Below are positions 26,765-35,254 of a DNA stretch of 64,000 bases, in pieces. The position numbers and the translations under genes are program-made. Location of the stretch: the NCBI GenBank assembly GCA_023398375.1, contig JAEWSH010000032.1, forward strand, positions 1 to 64,000. Direction: 5' to 3'. This DNA comes from Bacillota bacterium. GTDB taxonomy: Bacteria; Bacillota; Clostridia; Lachnospirales; Lachnospiraceae. The notes below the pieces were generated by a model. It made no database searches, had not been told where the DNA came from, and was given only the letters and a program-made list of their open reading frames with translations. The stretch's first letter is position 1. Each line of letters starts with the position of its first letter.

Positions 26765-28234
26765 CTATTTCATCTCTTCCAGAATATCTGCAATAATGGC
26801 TCTTTCATCCATAGGATAATGTTCCCCTTTTATTTCCTGATAATCTTCATGTCCTTTTCCAGCCAGAACAATAACATCACCAGGTTTACCATTCTTAATT
26901 ACATAGGCAATTGCTTCTTTTCTGTCTGCAATTTCAATATAGTTACCATTCGTTTTTGAAATACCGGTCCTGATATCAAGCATGATATCCTGCGGCTCCT
27001 CAAATCTTGGATTATCCGATGTAATGATTGTAAGATCTGCAAGGCGTCCGCTCACTTCTCCCATCTCAAATCTTCTTAATTTAGATCTGTTGCCGCCGCA
27101 TCCAAATAAGCAGACCAAACGCTTTGGGTTATATTCTCTTAGTGTTGTCAGCAGGCTTTCTAATGCCATGGCATTATGTGCATAATCTATCATTAATGTA
27201 AATTGATCCGATACTTTTACCATTTCTATACGGCCTTTTACGTTTGCTTCCTTCAAAGCTTTTCTTATGTTTTCTTCAGCCACCTTAAAATGTCTGCAAA
27301 TCGCGATTGCTGCTAATGCATTATATACACTAAATCTTCCTGGTGTACTTATTTCCGCGCTAAGATTCATAAGACCTGTTACATCAAAATCAACTCCAAG
27401 GTATCCTGGTCCTGTTACTAGTTTTGTATTGGCTGCTCTAAGATCTGCGCGTTCTTTAAATCCAAATGTCTCCAATTCACACGTATGTCCTTGCATGACT
27501 GTATCATAATGTTCATCATCACTATTGGCAATCCCAACTTTACATTGCTTAAACAACAGACCTTTACAATACATATATTCTTCAAAGCTTGCATGCTCAT
27601 TCGGTCCGATATGATCCGGTTCCATATTTGTGAAGATACCAATGTCAAATATAAATCCCTGCGTTCTATGAAGCATAAGCCCCTGGGACGACACTTCCAT
27701 TACCACAATATCACATCCTGCATCTGCCATCTGCCTAAAATAACTCTGCAGCACATATGACTCTGGAGTGGTATTGCTTGCCGGAATTTTCTTATCTCCA
27801 ATAATCGTTTCTATTGTTCCGATTAATCCTACTTTATAACCGGCTTTTTCTAAAATAGATTTTACCAAGTATGTAGTCGTCGTTTTTCCTTTTGTTCCGG
27901 TCACACCAATAATTTTCATCTGCTCGGCTGGATTTCTAAAATAAGCTGCTGAAATGAAAGCCATAGCATATCTCGTATTTTTCACCTTAATGACCGGCAC
28001 ATCACATCCTTCCGGTAGTTTTATTTCCTTGGATACGACCACTGCTCCGGCACCTTTTTGAAGCACCTCCTCCAAATACTGATGTCCGTCAAAATTTGCA
28101 CCCTCTATACATAGAAACAAACAGTCCTTTGTAACTTTTCTTGAATCGTAGATTACCTCTGATACTTCTATATCTGTAGTCCCTAACAAACATTCATATT
28201 GTAAATTTTCAAGTAAACTGCTTAACTGAATCAT
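26765..28234 (-). CDS. murE: UDP-N-acetylmuramoyl-tripeptide synthetase MurE (meso-DAP type)
   Basis: This ATP-dependent ligase adds the third residue to UDP-MurNAc-L-Ala-D-Glu. It is 489 aa, with the ATP loop GTKGKTTTT at 113-121. The DNPR motif at 407-410 marks enzymes that add meso-diaminopimelate rather than lysine. AGGAG lies five bases before the ATG. It is detached from the dcw cluster and instead heads the priA-lgt run behind its own promoter. Confidence 0.96.
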   Translation of the reverse strand: MIQLSSLLENLQYECLLGTTDIEVSEVIYDSRKVTKDCLFLCIEGANFDGHQYLEEVLQKGAGAVVVSKEIKLPEGCDVPVIKVKNTRYAMAFISAAYFRNPAEQMKIIGVTGTKGKTTTTYLVKSILEKAGYKVGLIGTIETIIGDKKIPASNTTPESYVLQSYFRQMADAGCDIVVMEVSSQGLMLHRTQGFIFDIGIFTNMEPDHIGPNEHASFEEYMYCKGLLFKQCKVGIANSDDEHYDTVMQGHTCELETFGFKERADLRAANTKLVTGPGYLGVDFDVTGLMNLSAEISTPGRFSVYNALAAIAICRHFKVAEENIRKALKEANVKGRIEMVKVSDQFTLMIDYAHNAMALESLLTTLREYNPKRLVCLFGCGGNRSKLRRFEMGEVSGRLADLTIITSDNPRFEEPQDIMLDIRTGISKTNGNYIEIADRKEAIAYVIKNGKPGDVIVLAGKGHEDYQEIKGEHYPMDERAIIADILEEMK

Positions 28235-28273
28235 ACTTGCTCCTATCTGCCATTTTATTTACACGTACCTATT

Positions 28274-28302
28274 AAGATAGCATAAAACAGTGCTTTTTTC
28301 AA
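28274..28302 (-). promoter_or_regulatory. Probable promoter of murE
   Basis: On the minus strand TTGAAA (28302-28297) and TATCTT (28279-28274) are 17 bp apart, 40 bp upstream of the murE start. It is the first promoter-like pair after the recJ terminator and repeat R1. Confidence 0.55.
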
Positions 28303-28337
28303 CCGGTGTTTATGTAACATCCGTTGTTCGCGTAGAC

Positions 28338-28505
28338 CAAAGCGGACAAGCCCGCTTCAACTTCCTAATCCCTCATCCTTAAGGGACTTGGCTGCTTTGT
28401 CGCGCCGAATGTAGTCACTTTAGTGACATCTTCCTTATACATTCTTGCGCATCCCCCGGAGGGTTTTATATGATAGGAAGTTGTGAAGCAATTTTTTATC
28501 ATATA
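28338..28505 (-). repeat. Repeat R1, copy a (168 bp, structured)
   Basis: This is nearly identical to 57977-58144, in the same orientation relative to the neighbouring genes. On the minus strand it opens with a hairpin whose arms are ATATGATA...TATCATAT. It continues through ACCCTCCGGGGGATGCGCA, GTCACTAAAGTGAC and CGGCGCG, then an AGGGA/TCCCT hairpin and a CCGCTT/AAGCGG hairpin. It starts directly after the T-run of the recJ terminator and fills much of the 451-bp recJ-murE gap. No ORF is conserved between the copies. Its nature is unknown. Confidence 0.9.
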
Positions 28506-28506
28506 A

Positions 28507-28545
28507 GAAAAACACCGATATCGAAGTAAAACGAATCGGTGTCTT
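28507..28545 (-). terminator. Intrinsic terminator downstream of recJ
   Basis: ATCGGTGT/ACACCGAT arms (28535-28542 and 28512-28519) are followed on the minus strand by TTTTTC. It is 141 bp past the recJ stop. The AT-rich 28546-28685 stretch between them shows a run of eight G at 28556-28563 but nothing I recognise. Confidence 0.8.
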
Positions 28546-28685
28546 TCATCTTATGAGGGGGGGAGATAGTGAGTGTTCTTCAACTATCTATAAATTATTT
28601 TAAACGATATATGTGTTTAAAGTGTGTATAAACTCTAAAAAAACAAACAACTTTATTAAGAAAATCTAATCGTTTTCTAAACTTC

Positions 28686-30449
28686 CTATTGATAATCTTT
28701 TATAATAATTTGCAGATTTTTGTTTCCTCTATATTCATTTATCTCAGGATAATAGCAGATTGAAAATTGTATCTGTGTTTTCTTTCCCTCATATAAGGAA
28801 AGTTTCTGCTCCATACCGAAACGCTCCGTGATATACCGATTCATTTTTTCTATATCGCCAAAATAAACGGCATCAAATCTGTTTTGCATTTCATCCTCTA
28901 TTATGTATTTTCCAACATTTTTATTCTGTCCCAGAATTCGACCACTTAAAAACTTCACATTTTTCTGTGCAAACAAAGGCTTTTGGTTTCCTACGCCAAA
29001 CGGTTCCAGCATACTCAGTTCATCTGCAAACTCTTTCGTTGCAAAACGAAGCGGCATTGGAATGTCAATTTGAATTTTTTCTACAAAGTCCGACTCGTTC
29101 AACAACGTACTCTGATTCATCAACTGTCTGAATCGTTCCACATTTTCTTCTTTCATGGAAAGACCCGCTGCCAATTTATGTCCTCCGTATTTTTCAAACA
29201 ATTCTTTGTGTTTAGACATTTCCTCATACATATGGTAAGCATCTATCGATCGCCCGGAACCCTTTATTCCCTCCTCTCCTTTTGTCAACACAAAAGTCGG
29301 CTTTTGATACCTCTCACGTATCCTTCCGGCAATAATCCCTGCAAGACTTTCATGACAATCCGGCAAGTAAATAATAAGTACTTTATCTTTCTTTCTTGTT
29401 GATTCTTCTATCTGTTGAATTGCTTTTTCAACACCCTTTTCCGTCATATCTTTTCTGCTGTCATTGATCGCCTTCAAATCAGCAGCAATCATTGCCGCCT
29501 CCGCATCCTCTGTTGTTTCAAATAATTGAAGTGCTCTGGAAGCGGTATCCAGGCGTCCTGTCGCATTCAGGCATGGTCCTAAGACAAATCCCACATGATA
29601 CGGTGATAAAATCTTATCTGACAGACCATTCACATTGATCAACGCGTTAAGTCCTTTATTTTTTGTATGCATCATGGATGCTAATCCATACTTAACAATA
29701 ATTCTATTTTCATCCAAAAGCGGCATTACATCTCCTATGGTTGCAATCGCTGCAAATTCTAACAATTCTGTTAAAATACGATTATCTTTTCCCATTCTCT
29801 CCAACAGAAATTGCACAAATTTATAGGCTACAACAGCTCCACAAATAGCTTTGTAGGGATAGGAACACATTTCCTGCTTTGGATTTATTACTGCTGCCGC
29901 CAATGGCAAACGGTACATTCTTTGCTTGTCTTCCCGTTCTTCATACGGGACTTCATGATGATCCGTTATTACTACTGTTAAACCTAATTTGTTCGCATAT
30001 GCTATCTGCTCATATGCGGCTATTCCATTATCACAGGTAATAATGGTATCAATTCCATCCTGGTAAGCCTGTTCTATCAGTTGCTCGTTCAATCCATATC
30101 CATCATGGATGCGATGCGGTATTACTGTATCAACAAACGCATTACAGTTTAATAAGCCTTTTTTTAAAATATAGGTCGAACAAACCCCATCAATATCATA
30201 ATCTCCAATAATACGGATTCTTTTTTGTTCCTTTATCTTTTTATTAATAATATCTGTCCCGTTCTGTATATCTTTCAACAGCTCTGGCTTATGTAAATCC
30301 TCTATTGTTCCGTAAAGAAATTTTTCAATCGCTTCATTTTCTATAATATCTCTGTTACGTATGATTCTGGCCAGCATCGGGCTGATACTAAAATCATCTG
30401 CAATTTTATTGAAATCTGCTTTTTTAGCTGCTACAAACCAATTAGCCAT
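28686..30449 (-). CDS. recJ: Single-stranded-DNA-specific exonuclease RecJ
   Basis: This DHH-family 5'-3' ssDNA exonuclease acts in recombination and repair. It is 587 aa from ATG 30449, which has AAAGG eleven bases upstream; a GTG 12 bases earlier is possible. DHH motifs are GDYDIDG near residue 80 and TDHHE near 160. DHHA1 (KYGGHKLAAGLSM) and a C-terminal OB-like domain follow. In many Clostridia recJ is followed directly by apt and relA; here those genes lie about 14 kb away. A 247-bp palindrome separates it from secDF. Confidence 0.93.
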   Translation of the reverse strand: MANWFVAAKKADFNKIADDFSISPMLARIIRNRDIIENEAIEKFLYGTIEDLHKPELLKDIQNGTDIINKKIKEQKRIRIIGDYDIDGVCSTYILKKGLLNCNAFVDTVIPHRIHDGYGLNEQLIEQAYQDGIDTIITCDNGIAAYEQIAYANKLGLTVVITDHHEVPYEEREDKQRMYRLPLAAAVINPKQEMCSYPYKAICGAVVAYKFVQFLLERMGKDNRILTELLEFAAIATIGDVMPLLDENRIIVKYGLASMMHTKNKGLNALINVNGLSDKILSPYHVGFVLGPCLNATGRLDTASRALQLFETTEDAEAAMIAADLKAINDSRKDMTEKGVEKAIQQIEESTRKKDKVLIIYLPDCHESLAGIIAGRIRERYQKPTFVLTKGEEGIKGSGRSIDAYHMYEEMSKHKELFEKYGGHKLAAGLSMKEENVERFRQLMNQSTLLNESDFVEKIQIDIPMPLRFATKEFADELSMLEPFGVGNQKPLFAQKNVKFLSGRILGQNKNVGKYIIEDEMQNRFDAVYFGDIEKMNRYITERFGMEQKLSLYEGKKTQIQFSICYYPEINEYRGNKNLQIIIKDYQ

Positions 30450-30539
30450 CGTAAATTTCACCTTTTTTCCTTAAATGAATTTCCAAAATAACTTACGTAT
30501 CGAAATTATAATACCATGTTTCTAATTGTTGCGAATACA

Positions 30540-30786
30540 GCGCCCCATCATAATCTAATTGGTTTATCACTAAACAGTCTAAAATGAAATAGCAACGAAT
30601 GGATTATCCATAAAGAGACCGTTTTGACGCCATCGGTACTTAGTTTGTGGCAGATAAAATCTGCCACAAACTTATGTACCGCTATGAGCGGCAACCGAGT
30701 GAGAACGTGTCTTCTGTTGGATAACCATTCGCTGCTATTGTTTCGGTAACTTTAGGTGATAAACTTATGCACTTGTAAAGGGGCGC
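30540..30786. repeat. 247-bp nested palindromic element
   Basis: Several inverted-repeat layers share one centre. The ends are GCGCCCC (30540-30546) and GGGGCGC (30780-30786). Inside are GTTTATCAC-TAAA and TTTAG-GTGATAAAC (30562-30574, 30751-30764), then AGCAACGAATGGATTATCC with its near-complement at 30719-30736. A central hairpin GTTTGTGGCAGAT/ATCTGCCACAAAC lies within 30634-30681. It occupies most of the 362-bp secDF-recJ gap. Only one copy is in the window. It could be a MITE-like fold-back element or a long hairpin RNA. Confidence 0.85.
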
Positions 30787-30811
30787 CATTAATTAGCTCC
30801 CATGAAATATC

Positions 30812-33058
30812 TTATTTTGCTTTCTTTTGATTCTTAATCTTGGTTTTAAATGTGTACCATAATCCGCCTGTAATACATACAGAAGAATAGGTACCGCACA
30901 CAATACCGACCATTAACGGGAGCGCGAATTCACGGATAGATGTAACCCCCAGAACATAGAGCACTGCAACCATAATGAACGTTGTTAATGAAGTAAAAAT
31001 ACTTCGTGATAATGTTTGAGAAATACTTGCATTAACAAGATCTGATAATTCCTCATTTCTCTTCATTTCACCCAGATTTTCACGGATTCTATCGAAAATA
31101 ACAATTGTTGCATTAATGGAATATCCTACGATCGTTAACATACATGCAATAAAGGTACTGCCAACAGATACTTTTACCATTGCATAGAATGCTAATACTA
31201 CTAATACATCATGGACTAATGCAATAACAGCACTCGCCGCAAAACGTACATCTTTAAAGCGGAACCAAATATAAATCAACATACATATCGTAGCAATCAA
31301 GACTGCTATGATAGCATCCGCTTTCATTTCCGAACTTACTGTAGAACTTATGGTTTCAGCCGTGATCTTTTCTGCATCTACATCAAATTTCTCTTCTAAT
31401 GCCTTATTCAGAGATTCCCTCTCTTCTACAGATAATGTCCTTGTCTTTATGATAACTTCATTTGTACCGGTCACCTTCTGTGTCTGAATACTCTTATCTC
31501 TGGTAATGCCTGCCACAACAGGAACTACATCTTGTTCAATATCTGAAATCGATAAATCCTCATTGAATGTAATATTCGTAGATGTACCGCCCTTAAATTC
31601 CAAACTGTAATTTAGTATCTGACCATCATTTGCCCTATTCACACCCATAAATACAAATCCTGCAGCAATAACCACCAGTGAAGCAACAAAAAATATATTT
31701 TTCTTTGATATAAAATTAATTTTCTTTAATTCTTTAGATTTTCCATAGAATCTTTGATTTTTGAATCCAATTGCATAAAGTGCATTTAATATCAGTTTTG
31801 TTACTATTAATGCAGTAAACATTGATAATATGATACCCAATGCCAATGTCTGTGCAAATCCTTTTACACTGCCGGAACCTTTGAGACCGAGCACTAATGC
31901 GGCGATCAAAGTCGTAATATTACCATCGATGATTGCTGACAACGCCTTCTGAAAACCAATCTTAATGGAAGATGTCACCGTCTTTCCTTTTGCTAGTTCC
32001 TCACGGATCCTGGCAAATATAATAACATTTGCGTCTACTGCCATACCAATGGAAAGAATAATACCCGCAATACCCGGAAGCGTCAATGTAATATCAAATG
32101 CATTCAGGCAAATGATCATTAACGCAATATAAATACTTAACGCAATTGCAGATGCAAGACCTGGAATAAAGTAAACACCGATCATAAATACTGCAACCAA
32201 TGCAAAACCAATCATACCCGCTTTCACGCTTGTCGAAATAGCCGCCTCACCAAGCTGAGCACCAACAACATTTGACCTTAATTCCTCTAATTGCAGTTTC
32301 AAACCGCCGATACGAATTGTAGACGCCAATTTTTCTGCTTCTTCATAAGATGACATATTTGTAATATTAGCCTGTCCATTAGAAATAACCGCACTTACTG
32401 TTGGCACACTTACGAATTGTTCATCATAATAAATTGCAATTGTTTCGCCTGCAGCATATGCCTTTTCTGTTGCTTTTGCAAACTTTGCACTTCCTTCTGT
32501 TGTGAATTCAAGATCAACTGCATAGTCTTTATTTCCCATGTCATTTGTTCTTTGCCCTGCCTGCGCTGCTTTTACTTCAGTACCTGTTATCACAACAGAG
32601 CCATCTGCGACCAACTCATCAATTGTCTTATTCAGCTTATAAGAATAAGTTGTCGGATCGATTTCATAGTTTTTATTTCCTTCACTATCTGTCTGACTAA
32701 TAAAGTATAGGGACCCTGGTTTTCCAAGTTCTTCCAATATTGTGTTCGCATCAGATACTCCCGGAATCTCAATATTAATTCTGTCACCACCTTCTTGATA
32801 TACCTGTGACTCTGTACTGTACCCCTCCACACGCTTTTGTAACTTATATATGGTATCTGCCATATCTTCTTTGGATGGATTTTCATCTCCGACTACCTGA
32901 TACGTAATACTTACGCCACCAGCTAAATCCAGACCCTGTTTGATTCCCGAAGCTGCTCCTGCCTGTTCTGTACCGATTCCTGCAACTGCAGTATAAGCAA
33001 GACCAGACAGCAATAGTATCACAACTAATAATGTTATGATTCCTCTACTCTTTTTCAT
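30812..33058 (-). CDS. secDF: Fused protein translocase subunit SecDF
   Basis: This proton-driven membrane component assists SecA-SecYEG export. SecD and SecF are fused in one 748-aa protein with about twelve membrane segments. The SecD half has a signal-anchor, GLDLAGGVSITYQV and P1 domain sequence, then six TM segments including GMAVDANVIIFARIREEL. The SecF half begins near residue 450, with LEFKGGTSTNI, GYSINATIVIFDRIREN and six more TMs. It begins 2 bp after the SCIFF maturase stop. This linkage is conserved in Clostridia. Confidence 0.96.
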   Translation of the reverse strand: MKKSRGIITLLVVILLLSGLAYTAVAGIGTEQAGAASGIKQGLDLAGGVSITYQVVGDENPSKEDMADTIYKLQKRVEGYSTESQVYQEGGDRINIEIPGVSDANTILEELGKPGSLYFISQTDSEGNKNYEIDPTTYSYKLNKTIDELVADGSVVITGTEVKAAQAGQRTNDMGNKDYAVDLEFTTEGSAKFAKATEKAYAAGETIAIYYDEQFVSVPTVSAVISNGQANITNMSSYEEAEKLASTIRIGGLKLQLEELRSNVVGAQLGEAAISTSVKAGMIGFALVAVFMIGVYFIPGLASAIALSIYIALMIICLNAFDITLTLPGIAGIILSIGMAVDANVIIFARIREELAKGKTVTSSIKIGFQKALSAIIDGNITTLIAALVLGLKGSGSVKGFAQTLALGIILSMFTALIVTKLILNALYAIGFKNQRFYGKSKELKKINFISKKNIFFVASLVVIAAGFVFMGVNRANDGQILNYSLEFKGGTSTNITFNEDLSISDIEQDVVPVVAGITRDKSIQTQKVTGTNEVIIKTRTLSVEERESLNKALEEKFDVDAEKITAETISSTVSSEMKADAIIAVLIATICMLIYIWFRFKDVRFAASAVIALVHDVLVVLAFYAMVKVSVGSTFIACMLTIVGYSINATIVIFDRIRENLGEMKRNEELSDLVNASISQTLSRSIFTSLTTFIMVAVLYVLGVTSIREFALPLMVGIVCGTYSSVCITGGLWYTFKTKIKNQKKAK

Positions 33059-33060
33059 TG

Positions 33061-34455
33061 CTAGTTCTCCTTTTCATCACTGGCTAACGCCGCTTTTATC
33101 ATAATCGCGCATTCAATGCGCTTTCTTTGCAATTCACAGCCTATTTCATATGCCCCATTAATATCTCCGGTGAAATGATAGGAATTGGCTGCACAACCAC
33201 CGCTGCAATAAAATTTTGCAAAACAATCTTTACATTTATCTTTAGCGTATACATTGCATAATTTAAAACGATCTCTTATCTCAGTATTCAAGATACCTTC
33301 GTCTACATTTCCCATTAAGAAATCTTCCTGTCCGACAAACTGATGACACGGATAAAAATCTCCCCAGGGGGTCACTGCCAGATATTCGGTTCCGGAACCA
33401 CACCCCGACAATCTTTTTGCTACGCATGGTCCGCCTTCCAAATCAATCATAAAGTGAAAGAAATTAACTCCATTCCCTTCTTTCTGACGATTCAGCAATT
33501 CAACTGCAAGTTTATCATACTCTTGTTTTAATCCAGGTACATCGCTCTCACAAAGCGCGTATTCTTCCTTTTCATCTGCGACAACCGGTTCTACAGATAT
33601 CTGCTGGAATCCAAGATCGGCAAGGTGCTTTACATCTTCCGCGAAGTCAAGGTTATGCCTTGTAAAAGTACCTCTCACATAATAATTCATCTGCTCCCTG
33701 CTTTCAGCGGCCTTTTTGAACTTTGAAACAATCTCGTCATAGCTTCCCTGTCCGCCTCTGTGTGGTCTCATAAAGTCATGTACTTTTTTTCTTCCGTCAA
33801 TACTTAGTACAATATTACCCATTTCTTTATTGGCAAATTCCAAAATCTCGTCATTCAGAAGAACACCATTTGTTGTTAGCGTAAAACGGAATTTCTTATT
33901 ATGAGTTTTCTCCAGATTTCTTCCATAAGTAACCAGATCTTTTACGACCTGCCAGTTCATCAGTGGCTCACCGCCAAAAAAATCTACCTCCAGGTTCACC
34001 CTGTTCCCTGAATTCTCTACCAGAAAGTCAAGTGCTTTTTTACCAACTTCATAACTCATAATAGCACGTCTGCCATGATATTCTCCTTCTTCTGCAAAGC
34101 AATACTTGCAGGCAAGGTTACAATCATGAGCTATATGTAAACATAATGCCTTTATTACTGTTTTACGATTTTTAAAATCGCCGATATAACTTTTATAAAT
34201 ATCTTCCGTAAACAGCATTTCCGCTTCTTCTAGTTCCAGAATCTCAGCCACTGCCTCTTCTATTTCACGAGCGCGATAAACGAATCCTTCTTTTTCTAAA
34301 GACGCTACAATCGCTGCCTTATCTCTTCCGTTATTCTTAATAAACGTTTCCACCTTTGGAATCAAATCATATACTATGTTATCTACAACATGCACAGAAC
34401 CACTATTGACATCCAATACTATATTATAACCATTATTCTTATATTGATGAACCAC
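33061..34455 (-). CDS. Radical SAM/SPASM maturase of the SCIFF peptide (CteB-type)
   Basis: This radical SAM enzyme installs thioether crosslinks in the Cys-rich SCIFF precursor encoded next to it. It is 464 aa from GTG 34455, which has GGAAGGA upstream and gives the family N-terminus (HQYKNNGYNIVLDVNSGSVH). Upstream in-frame codons overlap the SCIFF gene. The cluster motif is C112-x3-C116-x2-C119 (CNLACKYC), followed by FFGGEPLMNW. The C-terminal SPASM region carries the auxiliary-cluster cysteines (CGSG, YPCHQF, CKDC, CSGGC). Its N-terminal domain probably binds the precursor leader. Confidence 0.95.
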   Translation of the reverse strand: MVHQYKNNGYNIVLDVNSGSVHVVDNIVYDLIPKVETFIKNNGRDKAAIVASLEKEGFVYRAREIEEAVAEILELEEAEMLFTEDIYKSYIGDFKNRKTVIKALCLHIAHDCNLACKYCFAEEGEYHGRRAIMSYEVGKKALDFLVENSGNRVNLEVDFFGGEPLMNWQVVKDLVTYGRNLEKTHNKKFRFTLTTNGVLLNDEILEFANKEMGNIVLSIDGRKKVHDFMRPHRGGQGSYDEIVSKFKKAAESREQMNYYVRGTFTRHNLDFAEDVKHLADLGFQQISVEPVVADEKEEYALCESDVPGLKQEYDKLAVELLNRQKEGNGVNFFHFMIDLEGGPCVAKRLSGCGSGTEYLAVTPWGDFYPCHQFVGQEDFLMGNVDEGILNTEIRDRFKLCNVYAKDKCKDCFAKFYCSGGCAANSYHFTGDINGAYEIGCELQRKRIECAIMIKAALASDEKEN

Positions 34456-34494
34456 TTGTCTGTATCCTTCCGTTGTTTTTACTTTATCATAAGA

Positions 34495-34520
34495 TAAGCA
34501 GCGAAATAAATCGCTGCTTA
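34495..34520 (-). promoter_or_regulatory. Intercistronic hairpin between SCIFF and its maturase
   Basis: A perfect 10-bp stem TAAGCAGCGA/TCGCTGCTTA has a six-base loop. It starts 15 bases after the SCIFF stop codon and no T-run follows. It probably stabilises or uncouples the short SCIFF message from the longer operon message. Confidence 0.7.
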
Positions 34521-34535
34521 CAAAAACATCATTCC

Positions 34536-34679
34536 TTATTTTACTTTTTCGCAACTTTGATTGCCAACGGTACAAGATGTTTTACAAGCTGATTGACATG
34601 ATGTCTGGCATTCACCACATCCGCCTTTTTTCATGGATTGTTTTAAATCCCTTGTGCTTAATGTTTTGATATGTTTCAT
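34536..34679 (-). CDS. SCIFF peptide precursor (six Cys in about 45 residues)
   Basis: This 47-aa ribosomally made peptide is the substrate of the downstream maturase. The N-terminal leader MKHIKTLSTRDLKQSMKKG is followed by a core with six cysteines at 21, 24, 28, 32, 36 and 43. That is the canonical SCIFF pattern almost residue for residue. Maturation makes Cys thioether links (ranthipeptide class). AGGAGG lies seven bases before the ATG. A promoter lies 34 bp upstream. No dedicated protease or exporter is adjacent, though secDF is in the same operon. Related ranthipeptides have been linked to cell-density signalling; that role is not shown here. Confidence 0.96.
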   Translation of the reverse strand: MKHIKTLSTRDLKQSMKKGGCGECQTSCQSACKTSCTVGNQSCEKVK

Positions 34680-34712
34680 AACACAGCCTCCTTATGTTTC
34701 ATAACATGGAGT

Positions 34713-34741
34713 ATTATATCACAGTTCTTTTTCTATTTAAA
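34713..34741 (-). promoter_or_regulatory. Probable promoter of the SCIFF operon
   Basis: A perfect TATAAT (34718-34713) with a weak TTTAAA (34741-34736) 17 bp upstream, on the minus strand. The predicted start is within about 30 bases of the SCIFF ATG. Confidence 0.55.
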
Positions 34742-34760
34742 GTTTTTTTTATCAAAAAGG

Positions 34761-35135
34761 TTAACTAAGCATCCCCCCAAGCATACCACTTCCGGAACAG
34801 ACAAATAACGTTGTCCAGAAATGCATTGTTACATCATGAATTGTATGATTGACTAATAGTGAAATAATAATAAGAACGAAAAAATAACAACTGCCCATCA
34901 GCAGTCCCCACAGAAATTTTTGCCTTTCTACTTTCTTTCCTGTGATAAACCCTGACAGAAACGAAGCGATTATATAAATTGCTGTAATTCCAATCGCTAC
35001 TACACTTTCTTTTAATTGAAACCGATATAAAAGAAGTGCTAGTAATAAAAGCAATCCCCCCGTTATTATGTAGGCGCATAACAGACATTTCAGTACAAAG
35101 ATAATTTTTCCGTTAGATTGAATTGTTTTTGGCAT
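34761..35135 (-). CDS. Small membrane protein, TIGR04086-like
   Basis: A 124-aa protein with four predicted membrane segments and almost no soluble portion. I take ATG 35135 because GGAGGAG lies just upstream; in-frame codons before it run into the divergent promoter region. Size, topology and position directly upstream of SCIFF match the TIGR04086 family, which is linked to SCIFF and secDF in Clostridia. Its function is unknown. It ends 20 bp upstream of the SCIFF -35 box with no clear terminator, so it may also be read through into SCIFF. Confidence 0.75.
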   Translation of the reverse strand: MPKTIQSNGKIIFVLKCLLCAYIITGGLLLLLALLLYRFQLKESVVAIGITAIYIIASFLSGFITGKKVERQKFLWGLLMGSCYFFVLIIISLLVNHTIHDVTMHFWTTLFVCSGSGMLGGMLS

Positions 35136-35191
35136 CGTATCTCCTCCTTTGTTCATATATATTCTGCCCGGACCTGGTACATGACGATAAC

Positions 35192-35221
35192 TTGACAACT
35201 TGTTTTGATCTATTGTATATT
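35192..35221 (+). promoter_or_regulatory. Probable promoter of the CNNM/CorC gene
   Basis: A perfect TTGACA (35192-35197) and TATATT (35216-35221) with an 18-bp spacer, 33 bp upstream of the proposed start, on the plus strand. Confidence 0.65.
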
Positions 35222-35254
35222 CCATTTATATACAAAAAAGGAGTTGATACCATT

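Noticed and set aside
28546..28685. A short gene or extra terminator in the AT-rich stretch after recJ
   Set aside because: No start with a ribosome binding site and no stem followed by a T-run; only a run of G and low-complexity AT sequence.
30540..30786. The long palindrome as a 6S RNA
   Set aside because: It is a long hairpin of about the right size, but I see no typical large central bubble, promoter or terminator, and the nested perfect arms fit a fold-back element better.
33061..34575. A longer SCIFF maturase starting at 34575
   Set aside because: The extra 40 residues would overlap the SCIFF gene, have no ribosome binding site, and extend past the family N-terminus.
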